A stretch of 64,000 bases of DNA from Pyropia yezoensis (GCA_009829735.1 CM020619.1:26562063-26626062); one strand, 5' to 3'. Counted from the stretch's first letter, positions 1-9,130 are shown. A program made the numbers and translations. Notes: generated by a model not told the origin, from the letters alone.

Positions 1-837
1 GCGCTTGTACGTCCGTAGGTTGGACTGGACTCTGCAGATGCCTGCGAGGTCACAGTTAACCGGGAGGACTGTCTCCGACAACGGCTCAAAGCGAGTTCGC
101 TTGGCCAACCGAAGTGTCTTCGGTTCGACGCTTGCGTACACCTCAGCCACGTTAACGTGGCTCCCTTGTAGCGTCAGGTCCCTGACGATAGCCGTATGTC
201 CCCGCTTCGTTCCGTCGGCTTCTTGAAGCTCGACGGTCCTCCGGCCTGGCCGGATTGCATCAACGTGAACGTTGATGAAGGTGCACCCCAGTATGCAGGG
301 CACCGATAGCGTCTCACATACCAGGAAGTCAACTTCCGTAGTAAGTTCCCCGATGGTAACCCGCAGCGACATCGCTGCGGTCGTACGAATGAGGCGACCA
401 TTCGCGTCCTTGATGGTGGGTCCCCGAGTCACTCTGACTCGCGGAAGCCACTTGTCCGGGAGGGTGTCCTTCCGGATAAGGTTGGGTCCAGCCCCTGTAT
501 CCAGTACCGGGTAGTACGATCGTGTCGACTGGGGGTCAACCCCCAGTGTAGCTGATACCTTGAAGTTCTCCAAGGTGAACAGTACGTGGCCTACACCGAC
601 ATCCGGTGTAGCTCGGGCATCCTGAACAGGGCCCTTGTCTGGTTCCATGTGACGGGGCTTCCCGTCCTTTCCTCCCAACCTTGGGGGTTGGTCATCAATC
701 CCCTGACGCCGTGTCGTCGGGGCCGGAAGGTGTACCCGGGGGTTGATGCGGCGTCGGCTCAACCGCGCTCTCGGTGGGGCCTTCCCCGCGGTACTCCGGG
801 GTGCCTTGCTTGGGTTACCGCAGCGCCCCCCGGTCAT
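1..837 (-). CDS. pol: Pol of family A element, N-terminal part with aspartic protease (truncated by window)
   Basis: Minus-strand translation from the ATG at 837 stays open to position 1. A basic, low-complexity lead (about 100 residues) is followed by a retropepsin: the active-site motif LDTGAGPNLI, with the catalytic Asp codon at 499-501, and a downstream hydrophobic-Gly motif (ILGCTFI) typical of the protease fold. After it comes the linker that precedes RT in Ty3 elements. RT itself is off-window. The frame is -1 relative to gag and overlaps the gag end, so pol could be made by -1 frameshifting or by reinitiation at the ATG; the sequence does not decide. Confidence 0.85.
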   Translation of the reverse strand, partial: MTGGRCGNPSKAPRSTAGKAPPRARLSRRRINPRVHLPAPTTRRQGIDDQPPRLGGKDGKPRHMEPDKGPVQDARATPDVGVGHVLFTLENFKVSATLGVDPQSTRSYYPVLDTGAGPNLIRKDTLPDKWLPRVRVTRGPTIKDANGRLIRTTAAMSLRVTIGELTTEVDFLVCETLSVPCILGCTFINVHVDAIRPGRRTVELQEADGTKRGHTAIVRDLTLQGSHVNVAEVYASVEPKTLRLAKRTRFEPLSETVLPVNCDLAGICRVQSNLRTYKR

Positions 838-845
838 CCTTCCTC

Positions 846-3029
846 TTACTCGTTTCCCGCCCTTAATAGGGTGCTGTCCGCCGAGACCTCCGGCTGAGGA
901 GGTGCCTCCTCGACGGCCAGTACTCCACCTGGAGCTGGCTGTCTACCCGGTGCGGGTCCGGGTGCTCTGGCGGGATACCCACCGGTGGATGCCTTGCGTT
1001 GCGCCGCTGCCCGCCGAGACTCCTCGGGGATGAGTGGGCAGGAAGACACCCAGTGTTGGGGATCCCCACACAACATACATCCGGACGTGCCGGTCCCCCC
1101 TTGAGTTCGCAGCGGGGTAGCCCCGTAGCTGCGGTTGCCTCCCTCGGGCGCCCGAGTGCCTGCTCCCTGGTAGGCCTTGGGTCCTTGGGTCAACCGGAAC
1201 ATGGACTCCCTTAACCGGTTGGATCGGCCCGCAATCTGCGGGGGTGCCTCCGTGCGCACCGCCCATGTTGGCAAGGGTTGGTGAGGGTTACCCGTCACCG
1301 GGGAGTACCCCGTAGTCCGTACGTACGAGACGCGACGTCCCGTGCCCTCGCTGACCTGGAACTGGGTCCCCGCCGGAGCGATGTATGCTACCGTACCGTG
1401 CTCATCAATCACCGGCGTCGCCGGTAGCAACAAGTGGCCCTGTTGGTCAACTAGAGGTTCATCCTCACCCGCCGGGGTGTGTTCGGTCGCCACCAGTACT
1501 GGTGCGGCCTTACGTTCCACCTTCTCTTGCCTCGGTACCGGGGTAAGACTGGGCTTGCCTCCCTCACCCTTGGGCTTCGGGGCCAAGGCACACTCCGGGT
1601 GTAGAACCCGGTAGGCGTCCCCTAGGGACTTGCACATATGCATCAGTCGACTGAAGTTCGTCCGTGCCGTGTTGGCGCCCCGTGCGGATATCCGCACGTA
1701 GTTGGGTACTCCTGCGAACAGGATGGCCCGTAGCTCCCCTTCTCCGAGGAGCTTCCCCAGCTCGTAGTCGAGCTCTTGGATCCGGCGTCCAAACATCTCC
1801 TCATCCTCCCAGGACTGGGCGGTGGCAGTGCGAAGGGCCCGATAGTGGTCCTCGCACTTGTCCTCACTGAGGTAGCTGCTAAGCAGCTCCTTCAATATCG
1901 CACGGTAATCCATGGGGGTGGCCGCAACCCTCATTCCCGGCATCGGGGATGCCTGGCGAAGGGTGCCTCGCACCCGTTCATCAACAAAGAACGGGAGGAT
2001 CTCCAGGGCCAGCCCCTCGTTAACGAGGGCCTTGTCCGCGGCTGCCTTGAAGCTAGTCAAGAAGCCAATGACTGCCAACGGACGTCCGTTGGGGCCCCCG
2101 AACATAGGGACTCCCTTCATAAGGGTCTGCATAGAGCGGATCGCCCGATGCGACGTATTACGCATCGATTCCGATATGGTGGTAGAGCGGTCCTCCAAAC
2201 GATAACGTTCCGGAGTAAGATCCGACCGGAAGACCTCGTTGACGATCTCCGTGTCAGCGTCCTGGATATCCAGTCGCTTAGCCAGTTGATGAGCGAACTC
2301 ATCGGACTCCATCCGCTTCAGTAGGCTCGCAGTTACCTGCGCGGTCATAGCTTCCACCACTGAAGATGGTACTTCAGGCGTCGGCACCTCGGGAACCCGA
2401 GTTGCCTGGCCTCCTTCGTCGTGGGGGTACTGCGAGAGGGTACCCCCTCCCCCAATAACCGACTCTCCCCCGGCGTAAGTATCCGCCGGGTCGTGTCCGC
2501 GGAGTCCGCTTCGGATGCTCCGAGCGTATCGCTCCGTGTGACTCCGCTCCAACTCTGCCGACGAATCGGATCCATACCCCACCGTGTCCGGGGGTTGTCC
2601 AGGAGTAGCAACACCGGGGTTGACCCTGGTGGACTCCGAAAGTAGTCCGGCCGGTTCGAACCGTAACGGTGTGGGAGGAACACGACGGGGTCCCGTCGTG
2701 TGGCGTGTTGACATCAACACTGCCATTGCGTCCTCCGTCCGATCTTGACGGGCGTCGAGCCCGGAAAACCGGGCCTCGATGCGGGCCAATGATGCCATCA
2801 GGGAATCCCCTGGTGAAGGAGGCGGCGGAGTGAGGTCGGTCGATGCCAGTTGAGGCGGGCCCCCGCCTCCTGCCGTCCGAGCCGTGCCAAAAGTCGATCC
2901 GGCACCGGAAAGCATTGGCGTCTCAATGTTGTCGATCGGGTTCCCGATCCCGGTCCCCGTAGTCACCTCCGGGGTCGGCGTCGACGCCGATCCGTCATCT
3001 TGAACGTTCCCCGTCTCTTGGGTAGACAT
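846..3029 (-). CDS. gag: Gag polyprotein of family A element
   Basis: The frame is open for about 727 residues from the first ATG at 3029; an in-frame GTG lies two codons further upstream. The N-terminal ~230 residues are disordered and rich in Gly, Pro, Ser and Thr. The middle (about 230-500) has the alternating charged and hydrophobic pattern of a Ty3-type capsid. Near the C-terminus is a retroviral zinc knuckle, C-x2-C-x4-H-x4-C, at about 1079-1037. Gag forms the particle and packages RNA. It ends in TAA at 848-846; pol continues in the -1 frame and its first in-frame ATG is 9 nt further on. Confidence 0.9.
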   Translation of the reverse strand: MSTQETGNVQDDGSASTPTPEVTTGTGIGNPIDNIETPMLSGAGSTFGTARTAGGGGPPQLASTDLTPPPPSPGDSLMASLARIEARFSGLDARQDRTEDAMAVLMSTRHTTGPRRVPPTPLRFEPAGLLSESTRVNPGVATPGQPPDTVGYGSDSSAELERSHTERYARSIRSGLRGHDPADTYAGGESVIGGGGTLSQYPHDEGGQATRVPEVPTPEVPSSVVEAMTAQVTASLLKRMESDEFAHQLAKRLDIQDADTEIVNEVFRSDLTPERYRLEDRSTTISESMRNTSHRAIRSMQTLMKGVPMFGGPNGRPLAVIGFLTSFKAAADKALVNEGLALEILPFFVDERVRGTLRQASPMPGMRVAATPMDYRAILKELLSSYLSEDKCEDHYRALRTATAQSWEDEEMFGRRIQELDYELGKLLGEGELRAILFAGVPNYVRISARGANTARTNFSRLMHMCKSLGDAYRVLHPECALAPKPKGEGGKPSLTPVPRQEKVERKAAPVLVATEHTPAGEDEPLVDQQGHLLLPATPVIDEHGTVAYIAPAGTQFQVSEGTGRRVSYVRTTGYSPVTGNPHQPLPTWAVRTEAPPQIAGRSNRLRESMFRLTQGPKAYQGAGTRAPEGGNRSYGATPLRTQGGTGTSGCMLCGDPQHWVSSCPLIPEESRRAAAQRKASTGGYPARAPGPAPGRQPAPGGVLAVEEAPPQPEVSADSTLLRAGNE

Positions 3030-3235
3030 AGTCACAATCAGTCGACCGACGTAACGATCACCACGAATAAGAGAGCGAGGGGGTAGATTGGGAAGAGTAA
3101 CAGTAGATCACAGTCACAGGTAAAGGCTCAACACAATCGATCAGGTCGCAACACCACGAGTAAAAAAAAAAGGACCGGATCCCTATCCGTGTGCCAGGGC
3201 CGAAGACGGCGTCACCACAAGGGTGACGGAAACCC

Positions 3236-3254
3236 GTCCCCTGCTGCTCCACCA
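3236..3254 (-). other. Primer-binding site (tRNA primer) of family A
   Basis: The 19-nt sequence TGGTGGAGCAGCAGGGGAC starts one base inside the LTR and begins TGG, as expected for a site pairing with a tRNA 3' CCA end. The identical 19 nt follows the 5' LTR of the otherwise different family B element (47582-47600). I do not recognise which tRNA it matches. Confidence 0.8.
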
Positions 3255-3255
3255 A

Positions 3256-3618
3256 TGTAGCACAATAGGTATCCGTCGCACGTCCACTCTCAGGGAACAC
3301 TCACCAAGGGGGATCGGCACCAACGTCACCGGGAGGCCAAGGTTGCTGTCCTTGGAGCGCAAGCCACGGGACCAAGATGGGAGCCCAAATGGGAGGGGTT
3401 TGTTGTTCTACCTTGGCCGGCGGTGGATTCGCCGCCGGCCCCCTCGTTATAAACCCTCGGGGACACTACTAACTACCCTCCACCCCAAGATGCAAGTCCC
3501 TCTGGTCATACGTAACTTATAGATACCGTGACCAGTACGGACTCTCAAATTGAAAGTTAAGGGTTAGAAGTAGCCCCCCTAATATTAGGGTCACAATACG
3601 GACAACCATATTGCTACA
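3256..3618 (-). repeat. 5' LTR of family A element
   Basis: On the minus strand the segment begins TGTAGCA (3618-3612) and ends TGCTACA (3262-3256), a perfect 7-bp terminal inverted repeat with TG...CA ends. One base separates it from the primer-binding site. It is 363 bp long. It contains a TATA-like TTTATAA on the minus strand (3447-3453) and a hairpin with 9-bp arms and an 8-nt loop (3415-3440). The second LTR lies outside the window, so the boundaries rest on the terminal repeats and the primer-binding site. Confidence 0.8.
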
Positions 3619-3883
3619 CATAGGCGGTCCAAAACAGCCACAACAGCCTCGGGAAGGCACGAGTAGGACGGCATGACGCTCGGCGGGGCCCATTCCGCGA
3701 CGGGGGAGGCCATGGCGGCCACTTGACGCAGAAGCCAGCAGCTAGGGGGGGGGCAGTATCGACAAACGAAGCGCGGCGAGGCGCCGACCAAAAAACAGTA
3801 GCACTGTCGTGCAGCCAGACAAGGCGGGGGGTGTTGGTGCGTGCACCTGTGGCGGCAGGAGCACCTCGAAGGACGCGTAAACG

Positions 3884-5524
3884 CTACTGCCGCAGCCAAG
3901 ATGACTGCCACGAACGGCGGTGGCCAGAGTTGGCAGGGCGCGGCGGGGGAAAACGGGAGGATGGGGATGACGGGTCGTAGCGGGCCCGACGGCTGCAGCC
4001 GCGGCTACAGCAGCAGCTGCAGAGTCCCGAGAAGCTGCCAACGTGGCGGCGTGCGCAGGGGAGGAGTGCACACGGGAGGCGTGCACACGGGAGGCGTGCA
4101 CAAGGGAGGCGTGCACAGGGGAGGAGTGCACAGGGGAGGCGGTAGCAGTGGTGGTGGTGGTGGTGGTGGGGATGACGGCGTGTTTGCGGCCTTCGGCGGC
4201 GGCGAGCTGCCCCGGAAAGGGCGCCGGTACTCGTGAGAATTTGACACGTAACCGGGACGAAGGCGCGCAGCCTGGACGAGGCCAACACATTTCTTAACTT
4301 GCCCTCCGTCTCGACGTTGTCATTGTTGAAGAAGAAGCCGTTGTCCTTGTCGGCCGACGCGTCGTCCGCATCTTCGCCGCTGGCCGCCCCAGCCTCCTGC
4401 CAATACTTGTTGGTGTGGCTCCGCAGCCGCTTTTCACGCCCGTCGGAAGAGCGGTACCGGCGAATACCGGCGGTGCCGGACCCCCGAGTGTAGCTCCACC
4501 GCACTAGCTCCCGTCGCCGTCCTGGTCGTGTGAATAAGAAGTGTGGGATGCGGTCCTCGCCGTCAAACCCGCGACGCCGCTCTTCCCTCAACTGTGCCCG
4601 TGTTGGCAACAGCCGCATCTGCGTCGATCCCCACGATAGGCGGACGCGAGAGGCTCGCCTTCCCGGGCCCAGTGAGGCATCCTCGTGGCTCAACTCGAGG
4701 ACGCGGCGCACCAGCGCAACCGCCCCGACGCCCATCGAGCGCAGCAACATCCGCCATCTCAGGCGCATTGCAGCAGCGCCCTTGCGTCGAAAGTCTGCAA
4801 CGGCACGAACAGACCGCTGGCAAAGAAGGGCTCGCAGTGCACCGTGGAGAACGCGGTCGTCGTCAGCGGGACGGCGCTCTACCAGAGCGACGTATCCGGC
4901 AGGCGGCCTCCCTGTCGCCGCGCGGACAGCGACAGCCTCCTGGCAAAGTATCAACCGGGCGTCCTCGTCGTCAAGATCTTGTCCGTCAGTGAGCCCCCGA
5001 AAAGAGCTGCTTGCTCCGGTAGTGTCCCAAGCCTCGTTCGCCTCCGTCGCTGCCTTGGCAACGAACTTCACTGAGGCCAAGAAGTCGCCCTCGTCCACGT
5101 AGGGCCCTGGCACGAGGTGAGCCGCGGACCGTACGTAGACCTCGTGGCGTGGCATCGTTTCAAGAGCGCGCACAGTGGTCAGCATGGAGAGCCGCCTGCC
5201 GTCGTCGTTCCAGCCGCGCACAGGTCCTCGGATCAGCCACGTCCGGTATTGCGGCGCGGACCCGCCTTCACCACCTGCTGCGTCGGCGCCAGGCGCCGCT
5301 TCGTCGTTGACGGCCTCGATGATGGGGAAGTCGGGGTATTTAGGTCTGAGGCGGCGACGTGTTTGGCTGAGAAACCTGCCGTCTGCATCTCGAGCAATCA
5401 GATGTGCCTGGAAGTCGTCCGCGAGGGCGTCAGCGTCGGCATCTTCGTCAGCGTCGTTGCCTGGAGCAGCTACGGCCCCGTCACCCACCCCAGCAGCGGC
5501 GGCGCCCACCGGAACAGAGGCCAT
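3884..5524 (-). CDS. Hypothetical protein, conserved-looking for its first ~410 residues
   Basis: I do not recognise this protein. From the ATG at 5524 the first ~410 residues have a balanced composition: an acidic Ala/Asp-rich start, a middle rich in Arg and hydrophobic residues, then an acidic Asn/Phe stretch near residue 400. After that the frame runs into a 15-bp tandem repeat (Leu-Pro-Cys-Ala-Arg units) and a His run, which look non-coding. A donor-like GTTAAG lies at 4298-4293 on the minus strand, so the real gene may be spliced there. It lies next to the family A LTR but in the same orientation, and nothing suggests it belongs to that element. Function unknown. Confidence 0.5.
   Translation of the reverse strand: MASVPVGAAAAGVGDGAVAAPGNDADEDADADALADDFQAHLIARDADGRFLSQTRRRLRPKYPDFPIIEAVNDEAAPGADAAGGEGGSAPQYRTWLIRGPVRGWNDDGRRLSMLTTVRALETMPRHEVYVRSAAHLVPGPYVDEGDFLASVKFVAKAATEANEAWDTTGASSSFRGLTDGQDLDDEDARLILCQEAVAVRAATGRPPAGYVALVERRPADDDRVLHGALRALLCQRSVRAVADFRRKGAAAMRLRWRMLLRSMGVGAVALVRRVLELSHEDASLGPGRRASRVRLSWGSTQMRLLPTRAQLREERRRGFDGEDRIPHFLFTRPGRRRELVRWSYTRGSGTAGIRRYRSSDGREKRLRSHTNKYWQEAGAASGEDADDASADKDNGFFFNNDNVETEGKLRNVLASSRLRAFVPVTCQILTSTGALSGAARRRRRPQTRRHPHHHHHHHCYRLPCALLPCARLPCARLPCARLPCALLPCARRHVGSFSGLCSCCCSRGCSRRARYDPSSPSSRFPPPRPANSGHRRSWQSSWLRQ
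4054..4140. repeat. 15-bp tandem repeat
   Basis: About six units of gtgcacacgggaggc with single-base variants (aag/agg, aggagt). The unit is a multiple of three, so the overlapping frames stay open without implying coding. Confidence 0.85.
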
Positions 5525-6995
5525 CTCTTGTCAGCGCCACCCCGACAGGCTCCCCGCTCGCTCGGTCGGGAACAACCACGGCGGTTACGATGGCCACGAC
5601 GGCCACGACGACCACGACGGCCACGACGGCCACGACGGCCACGACGGCCACGACGGCCACGACGGCAGTGACCGCCGGCGACGGCAGCGATGGAGGAGAG
5701 CGGCGGCGAGGAGAGAGTGGCGGCGAGGAGAGAGTGGCGGCGTGGAGAGTGGCGGCGAGTGAGGGAGGGCGCCTGGCCGCCGCGTGGCGTGCGCTGCGCC
5801 CGAAGTGTCTCGTCGCCCACGAGCCCAGCACCGATCTGCAGCTCGAGCAGCACAAATCCTGTAAACACGTGTTTGAAGTCTGCAGGTTGGGAGCGACGAT
5901 GCACATGCAAACACGTAGCCTGAATCGCGGTCTGTAGTGTCTTGCGGCGAGCGTGGATCGAATTGCATTTGCTCAAAAAATCGGAGCAGCGCATCGGCAG
6001 AGCGCTGCAGGTGAACATGCAAACATGCGCATTTTTCGTGAATGGCGACCTGCAACATCGTGCTAGGAACAGGCGTTCTCGGCTGGTGCAGCACAAATAT
6101 GACTGTTCTTTATACGAGAAGGTAGGCCTTGTCGTTCTTATGACCCTCGTCGAGGTTAGAGAAAAAGAGCGTCAAGGAGCATGGTCGTAGCGTCGCCGTG
6201 CGCTCTCTTGCACGTGGAAATCGCCCTTTACGGGGCCTGGGGCGGGGCCGTGCAATCCCGCGCACGCCCGATTTGACCAAATGCGCGGAAAATAAGGTAC
6301 CGGGTCTTGGCCCCACTGCGCCGTGCGCGCGCGCGAAGCATGTACGCACGCACGCGCACCGCGCCCACCTCTGGAGGCGCGTCCTCCTCGCAACGGCCCT
6401 TCCCCTCCCGTCCCCTTCCCCCCCATCGGGTCGTCGCGCCCTTTCCGGTACCGGCAATCGATCCTCGGCGCGCCTGTGTCCTACGCGCCCGGTGCCTGCA
6501 CACCTGTTGCTCCCGCTGGGTACGGGGCGGTGTGTGTGTGGGGAGGGGTGGACGAGCGCGCGGGCGTTTCGCCGGTGACGCCCTGTGCGTAGCCCGGTTG
6601 CCCCTCGTCTGCCCCTTCCCACCCGCCCACCGCGCTCGGTTGCCCCTCGTCTGCCCCTTCCCACTCGCCCACCGCGCTTGCCCACCCTTCCCGCCCTCTC
6701 CCACACCCTCTCCCGCCCCCTCACTCGCCCCCTCACTCGCCCCCTCACCCGCCCCCTCACCCGCCCCCTCACCCGCTCGTCTCCTACGCCTCTCCGCTCC
6801 GCACCGCCCCCCTCCTTCTCCCCCACCATCGCCGATCCCGGCCAAGAACGGGGGGGGTGGGGGGAGAGGGAAGGACCTGTTCTTGTGGCGTATTTGTTTG
6901 AGCCGTCCACGCCCATACCCCCTCCACCCACCCCCCTCAGATCCCGACCAAGTCGCACAGCGCATGCTGTTCTGTCCTGCCACCGGCGTCTCACC
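5525..6995. other. Intergenic region between divergent genes
   Basis: Apart from the two short repeats at 5584-5765 I see no supportable gene. The right part (6571-6995) is a pyrimidine-rich leader with a CCCCCTCAC-type tandem repeat (6710-6780); it is duplicated in front of the BRCT gene and is listed separately. Confidence 0.5.
5584..5672. repeat. 9-bp tandem repeat (ggccacgac)
   Basis: About ten near-perfect units of a 9-bp motif. It is followed to 5765 by a purine-rich ~15-bp repeat built on gagagtggcggc. Both lie upstream of the minus-strand hypothetical gene at 3884-5524. Confidence 0.85.
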
Positions 6996-7092
6996 ATGGC
7001 CGATCAAGAGCATGATGGACAGGGCAGTGGTGGCGGTAATACTGGCGAGGGTGCGGACCCACCTGCACATCTTTCCCTAGCGGTGCGCCGAC
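6571..7092 (+). repeat. Duplicated gene leader (copy 1): 5' region plus first ~30 codons
   Basis: The start of this block (accggtgacgccctgtgcgt...), the stretch directly before the ATG and the first ~30 codons match, in inverted orientation, 17306-16990. The part between is a diverged pyrimidine-rich tract. Both copies read ...GGCGTCTCACCATGGCCGA around the start codon, and both proteins begin MAD...DGQ...GGGNTGEGA. Confidence 0.8.
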
Positions 7093-9008
7093 CACGCGTG
7101 CTTCTACGCGCCGCCGTGGACAGCCTTGTCGCACCTACTATCGTCGACCGCGCACTCTTTCGGGCTGGTACTTCATCCACCAGCTCTGCCGTAGCGGAGG
7201 ACATTGGCGGTGGTGGTGGCGATGGTGGATCAGGTTTATTGGCGTCGTCAACGCCTCACCCCTCCGGCCCCCAGGTGTTCCTTGCTGCGGAAAGCGCTCC
7301 CGACGGCGAAACGGGCACGCATGTCGTTGGCGAAGGCGACGACGCGGCCGTCGAAGTGAAGTGGGAGGATGTGCTGGCGGCTCGAGTACGCGGCGTCGAC
7401 GGCGTCACAGTCGGGATCGGAGACCGTGTGGTCGCGACCGGCATGCTATCCTCGGCACGTCGCCGCGAGGACGTGGAAGCGCGCTCGCCAACGCCGTCAC
7501 CGCGTCGAGCACCACGACAGGCACTGGCGGACGTCGTAGCTGCCGGGATGAGCGTCCTGGATTTGGCGCACCGCCAAGGGCGTGCTGAACAGGGTATGTC
7601 GCCGCCGCCACCTGCGCGACAGGTGCCGCCGCGGGGGCCGCTTCCCCCGTTGGCGTCGTTTGGTGCAGCCCAGGGCGCGCCGCCGCCGCCATCTCCGCAG
7701 CAGGTGCCGCCGCCGGGGCCGCTTCCCCAGTTGGCGTCGTTTGGCATGGCGTCGAGGCCAGCAGTGCCGCCAGGTGATGGGTTGCGCGAACGGCACCGCC
7801 AAGAGGATGGGAGTGCGTGTGCCGAGGAGCCCCCTGTAACCCGCCCAACCGCTACGACGGCACAAGTAGGCGGCGTGCCTTGTCCTAATGGGACGCCCTC
7901 CACGGCGTGTAGGCGATGTCTTGAGGCCCCCAGGTGGTCGGGAAGGCCCCCGCCGTACGAGTACACGAGCGTGCAGAGATCTGCCCCAAATAAGAGCAAA
8001 TCCTTCAATAAAAAGGTCGCATCGTGGGAGCGCGGATGCCCACCCAAGAACAACGAGTGTGACTGTTGCGGGATGCGGTTTTGGAAACCCCTGGACTGGG
8101 CGAGGCACGGAGTGGCATGCAGGGAGTTCAAGGAATCGCTTGCGCTAGCAGCACGGGCCACGCTGCAGTCGCAGGACAGGGCGCCGGTTGTTGGGCACGT
8201 GCCTGGCCCGTCGGAGGGGCGTATCGTCCGCCCAGTTCCCCGACAGGTGAGCGTCTTGCGCGACAGTGCTCCCCGCCACGGCAATTCTCCCCGTTACGGC
8301 CACGGTGGTGCTTACCGTCGTGACCACGGCGATTCTCCCCGTTACGGCCACGGTAGTGCTCCTCCCCATCGTGACCACGGCGATTCTCCCCGTTACGACC
8401 GCGGCGGTGGTGCTGCCCCCTACGACCGCGGCGGCGATTCTCCCCGTTACGGCCACGGTAGTGCTCCTCCCCATCGTGACCACGGCGATTCTCCCCGTTA
8501 CGACCGCGGCGGTGGTGCTGCCCCCTACGACCGCGGCGGCGGTCCTCCCCCCTACGACCGCGGCGGCGGTGCTTCTCCCTACGACCGCGGCGGCGGTCCT
8601 CCCCCCTACGGCCACGGCGGCGGTCTTGCCCCCTACGACCGCGGCGGCGGTCCTCCCCCCTACGGCCACGGCGGCGGTGCTGCCCCCTACGACCGCGGCG
8701 GCAGTGCTGCCCCCTACGACCGCGGTAGTGCTCCTCGCCCCTACGGCCACGGCGGCGGTCCTCCCCCGTACGACCGCGGCGGCGGTTCTCCCCCCTACGA
8801 CCGCGGCGGCGATTCTCCCCACTACGAGCATGGCGGTGCTGCCCGTGGCGACGACGGCGAGTGTCCTCCCCCCTACGACCGCGGCGATTCTTCCCCCCAC
8901 GGCAACTGCGATTCTCTCCGCCACGAGCACAGCCCTGCGTGGGAACCGCCTAGTCCGGAGAGTCTTCCGGGGCCGCGTTGCTGGGGTGCGGGGGATCGGG
9001 GTGTTTGA
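6996..9008 (+). CDS. Single zinc-finger protein with PYDRGGG repeat tail
   Basis: I chose the ATG at 6996 (context CACCATGGCC) because the same leader and start recur in front of the BRCT gene; the frame is open further upstream. The product is 670 residues. Residues 1-30 are the shared N-terminus. Residues 30-330 are Ala/Pro/Arg-rich. A C-x2-C-x12-H-x4-C finger at about 355-375 follows a basic Lys/Ser segment and could bind nucleic acid. From about residue 425 the protein is a 9-residue repeat, PPYDRGGG(G/S)-like, mixed with PRYGHG units, to near the stop. The role is unknown; a nuclear RNA- or DNA-associated protein is a guess from the finger and the Tyr/Arg/Gly repeats. Confidence 0.65.
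   Translation: MADQEHDGQGSGGGNTGEGADPPAHLSLAVRRPRVLLRAAVDSLVAPTIVDRALFRAGTSSTSSAVAEDIGGGGGDGGSGLLASSTPHPSGPQVFLAAESAPDGETGTHVVGEGDDAAVEVKWEDVLAARVRGVDGVTVGIGDRVVATGMLSSARRREDVEARSPTPSPRRAPRQALADVVAAGMSVLDLAHRQGRAEQGMSPPPPARQVPPRGPLPPLASFGAAQGAPPPPSPQQVPPPGPLPQLASFGMASRPAVPPGDGLRERHRQEDGSACAEEPPVTRPTATTAQVGGVPCPNGTPSTACRRCLEAPRWSGRPPPYEYTSVQRSAPNKSKSFNKKVASWERGCPPKNNECDCCGMRFWKPLDWARHGVACREFKESLALAARATLQSQDRAPVVGHVPGPSEGRIVRPVPRQVSVLRDSAPRHGNSPRYGHGGAYRRDHGDSPRYGHGSAPPHRDHGDSPRYDRGGGAAPYDRGGDSPRYGHGSAPPHRDHGDSPRYDRGGGAAPYDRGGGPPPYDRGGGASPYDRGGGPPPYGHGGGLAPYDRGGGPPPYGHGGGAAPYDRGGSAAPYDRGSAPRPYGHGGGPPPYDRGGGSPPYDRGGDSPHYEHGGAARGDDGECPPPYDRGDSSPHGNCDSLRHEHSPAWEPPSPESLPGPRCWGAGDRGV
8266..8930. repeat. 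27-bp coding repeat array
   Basis: About 22 units of a 27-bp repeat (tacgaccgcggcggcggt core) alternate with cggccacgg variants. Register is kept in multiples of three, encoding the PYDRGGG/PYGHGGG tail of the zinc-finger gene. Confidence 0.9.
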
Positions 9009-9130
9009 GTAACGTTGCGGTCTTTCTCCATTCCTATCACATCCTTTCTTGGCCTCGGCCTGCACGTGAGCCGCCTAGTCCGGAGAGTCCTCCGGGGTCG
9101 CGTAGCTGGGGGCCGGGAAATCGGGGTGTG
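8941..9130. repeat. Direct duplication around the stop codon, ~127 bp apart
   Basis: The segment at 8944-9003 (ccgcctagtccggagagtc...) recurs with about 85-90% identity at 9070-9130. The first copy encodes the last residues of the zinc-finger protein; the second lies in the 3' flank. 9131-9425 has no gene I can support. Confidence 0.75.

Larger units (their letters stand above)
1..3618 (-). mobile_element. Ty3/gypsy-type LTR retrotransposon, family A (5' part, runs off the window)
   Basis: Read on the minus strand from 3618 down, the order is LTR, primer-binding site, gag with a CCHC zinc knuckle, then a pol frame that starts with an aspartic protease and continues past position 1. RT, RNase H, integrase and the 3' LTR lie outside the window, so the Ty3/gypsy assignment rests on the gag-protease layout and the primer-binding site it shares with the complete family B element at 47-56 kb. 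Its proteins and LTR differ from family B. The 5 bp next to the LTR (3619-3623, catag) is one half of the expected target duplication; the other half is not visible. Confidence 0.88.
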
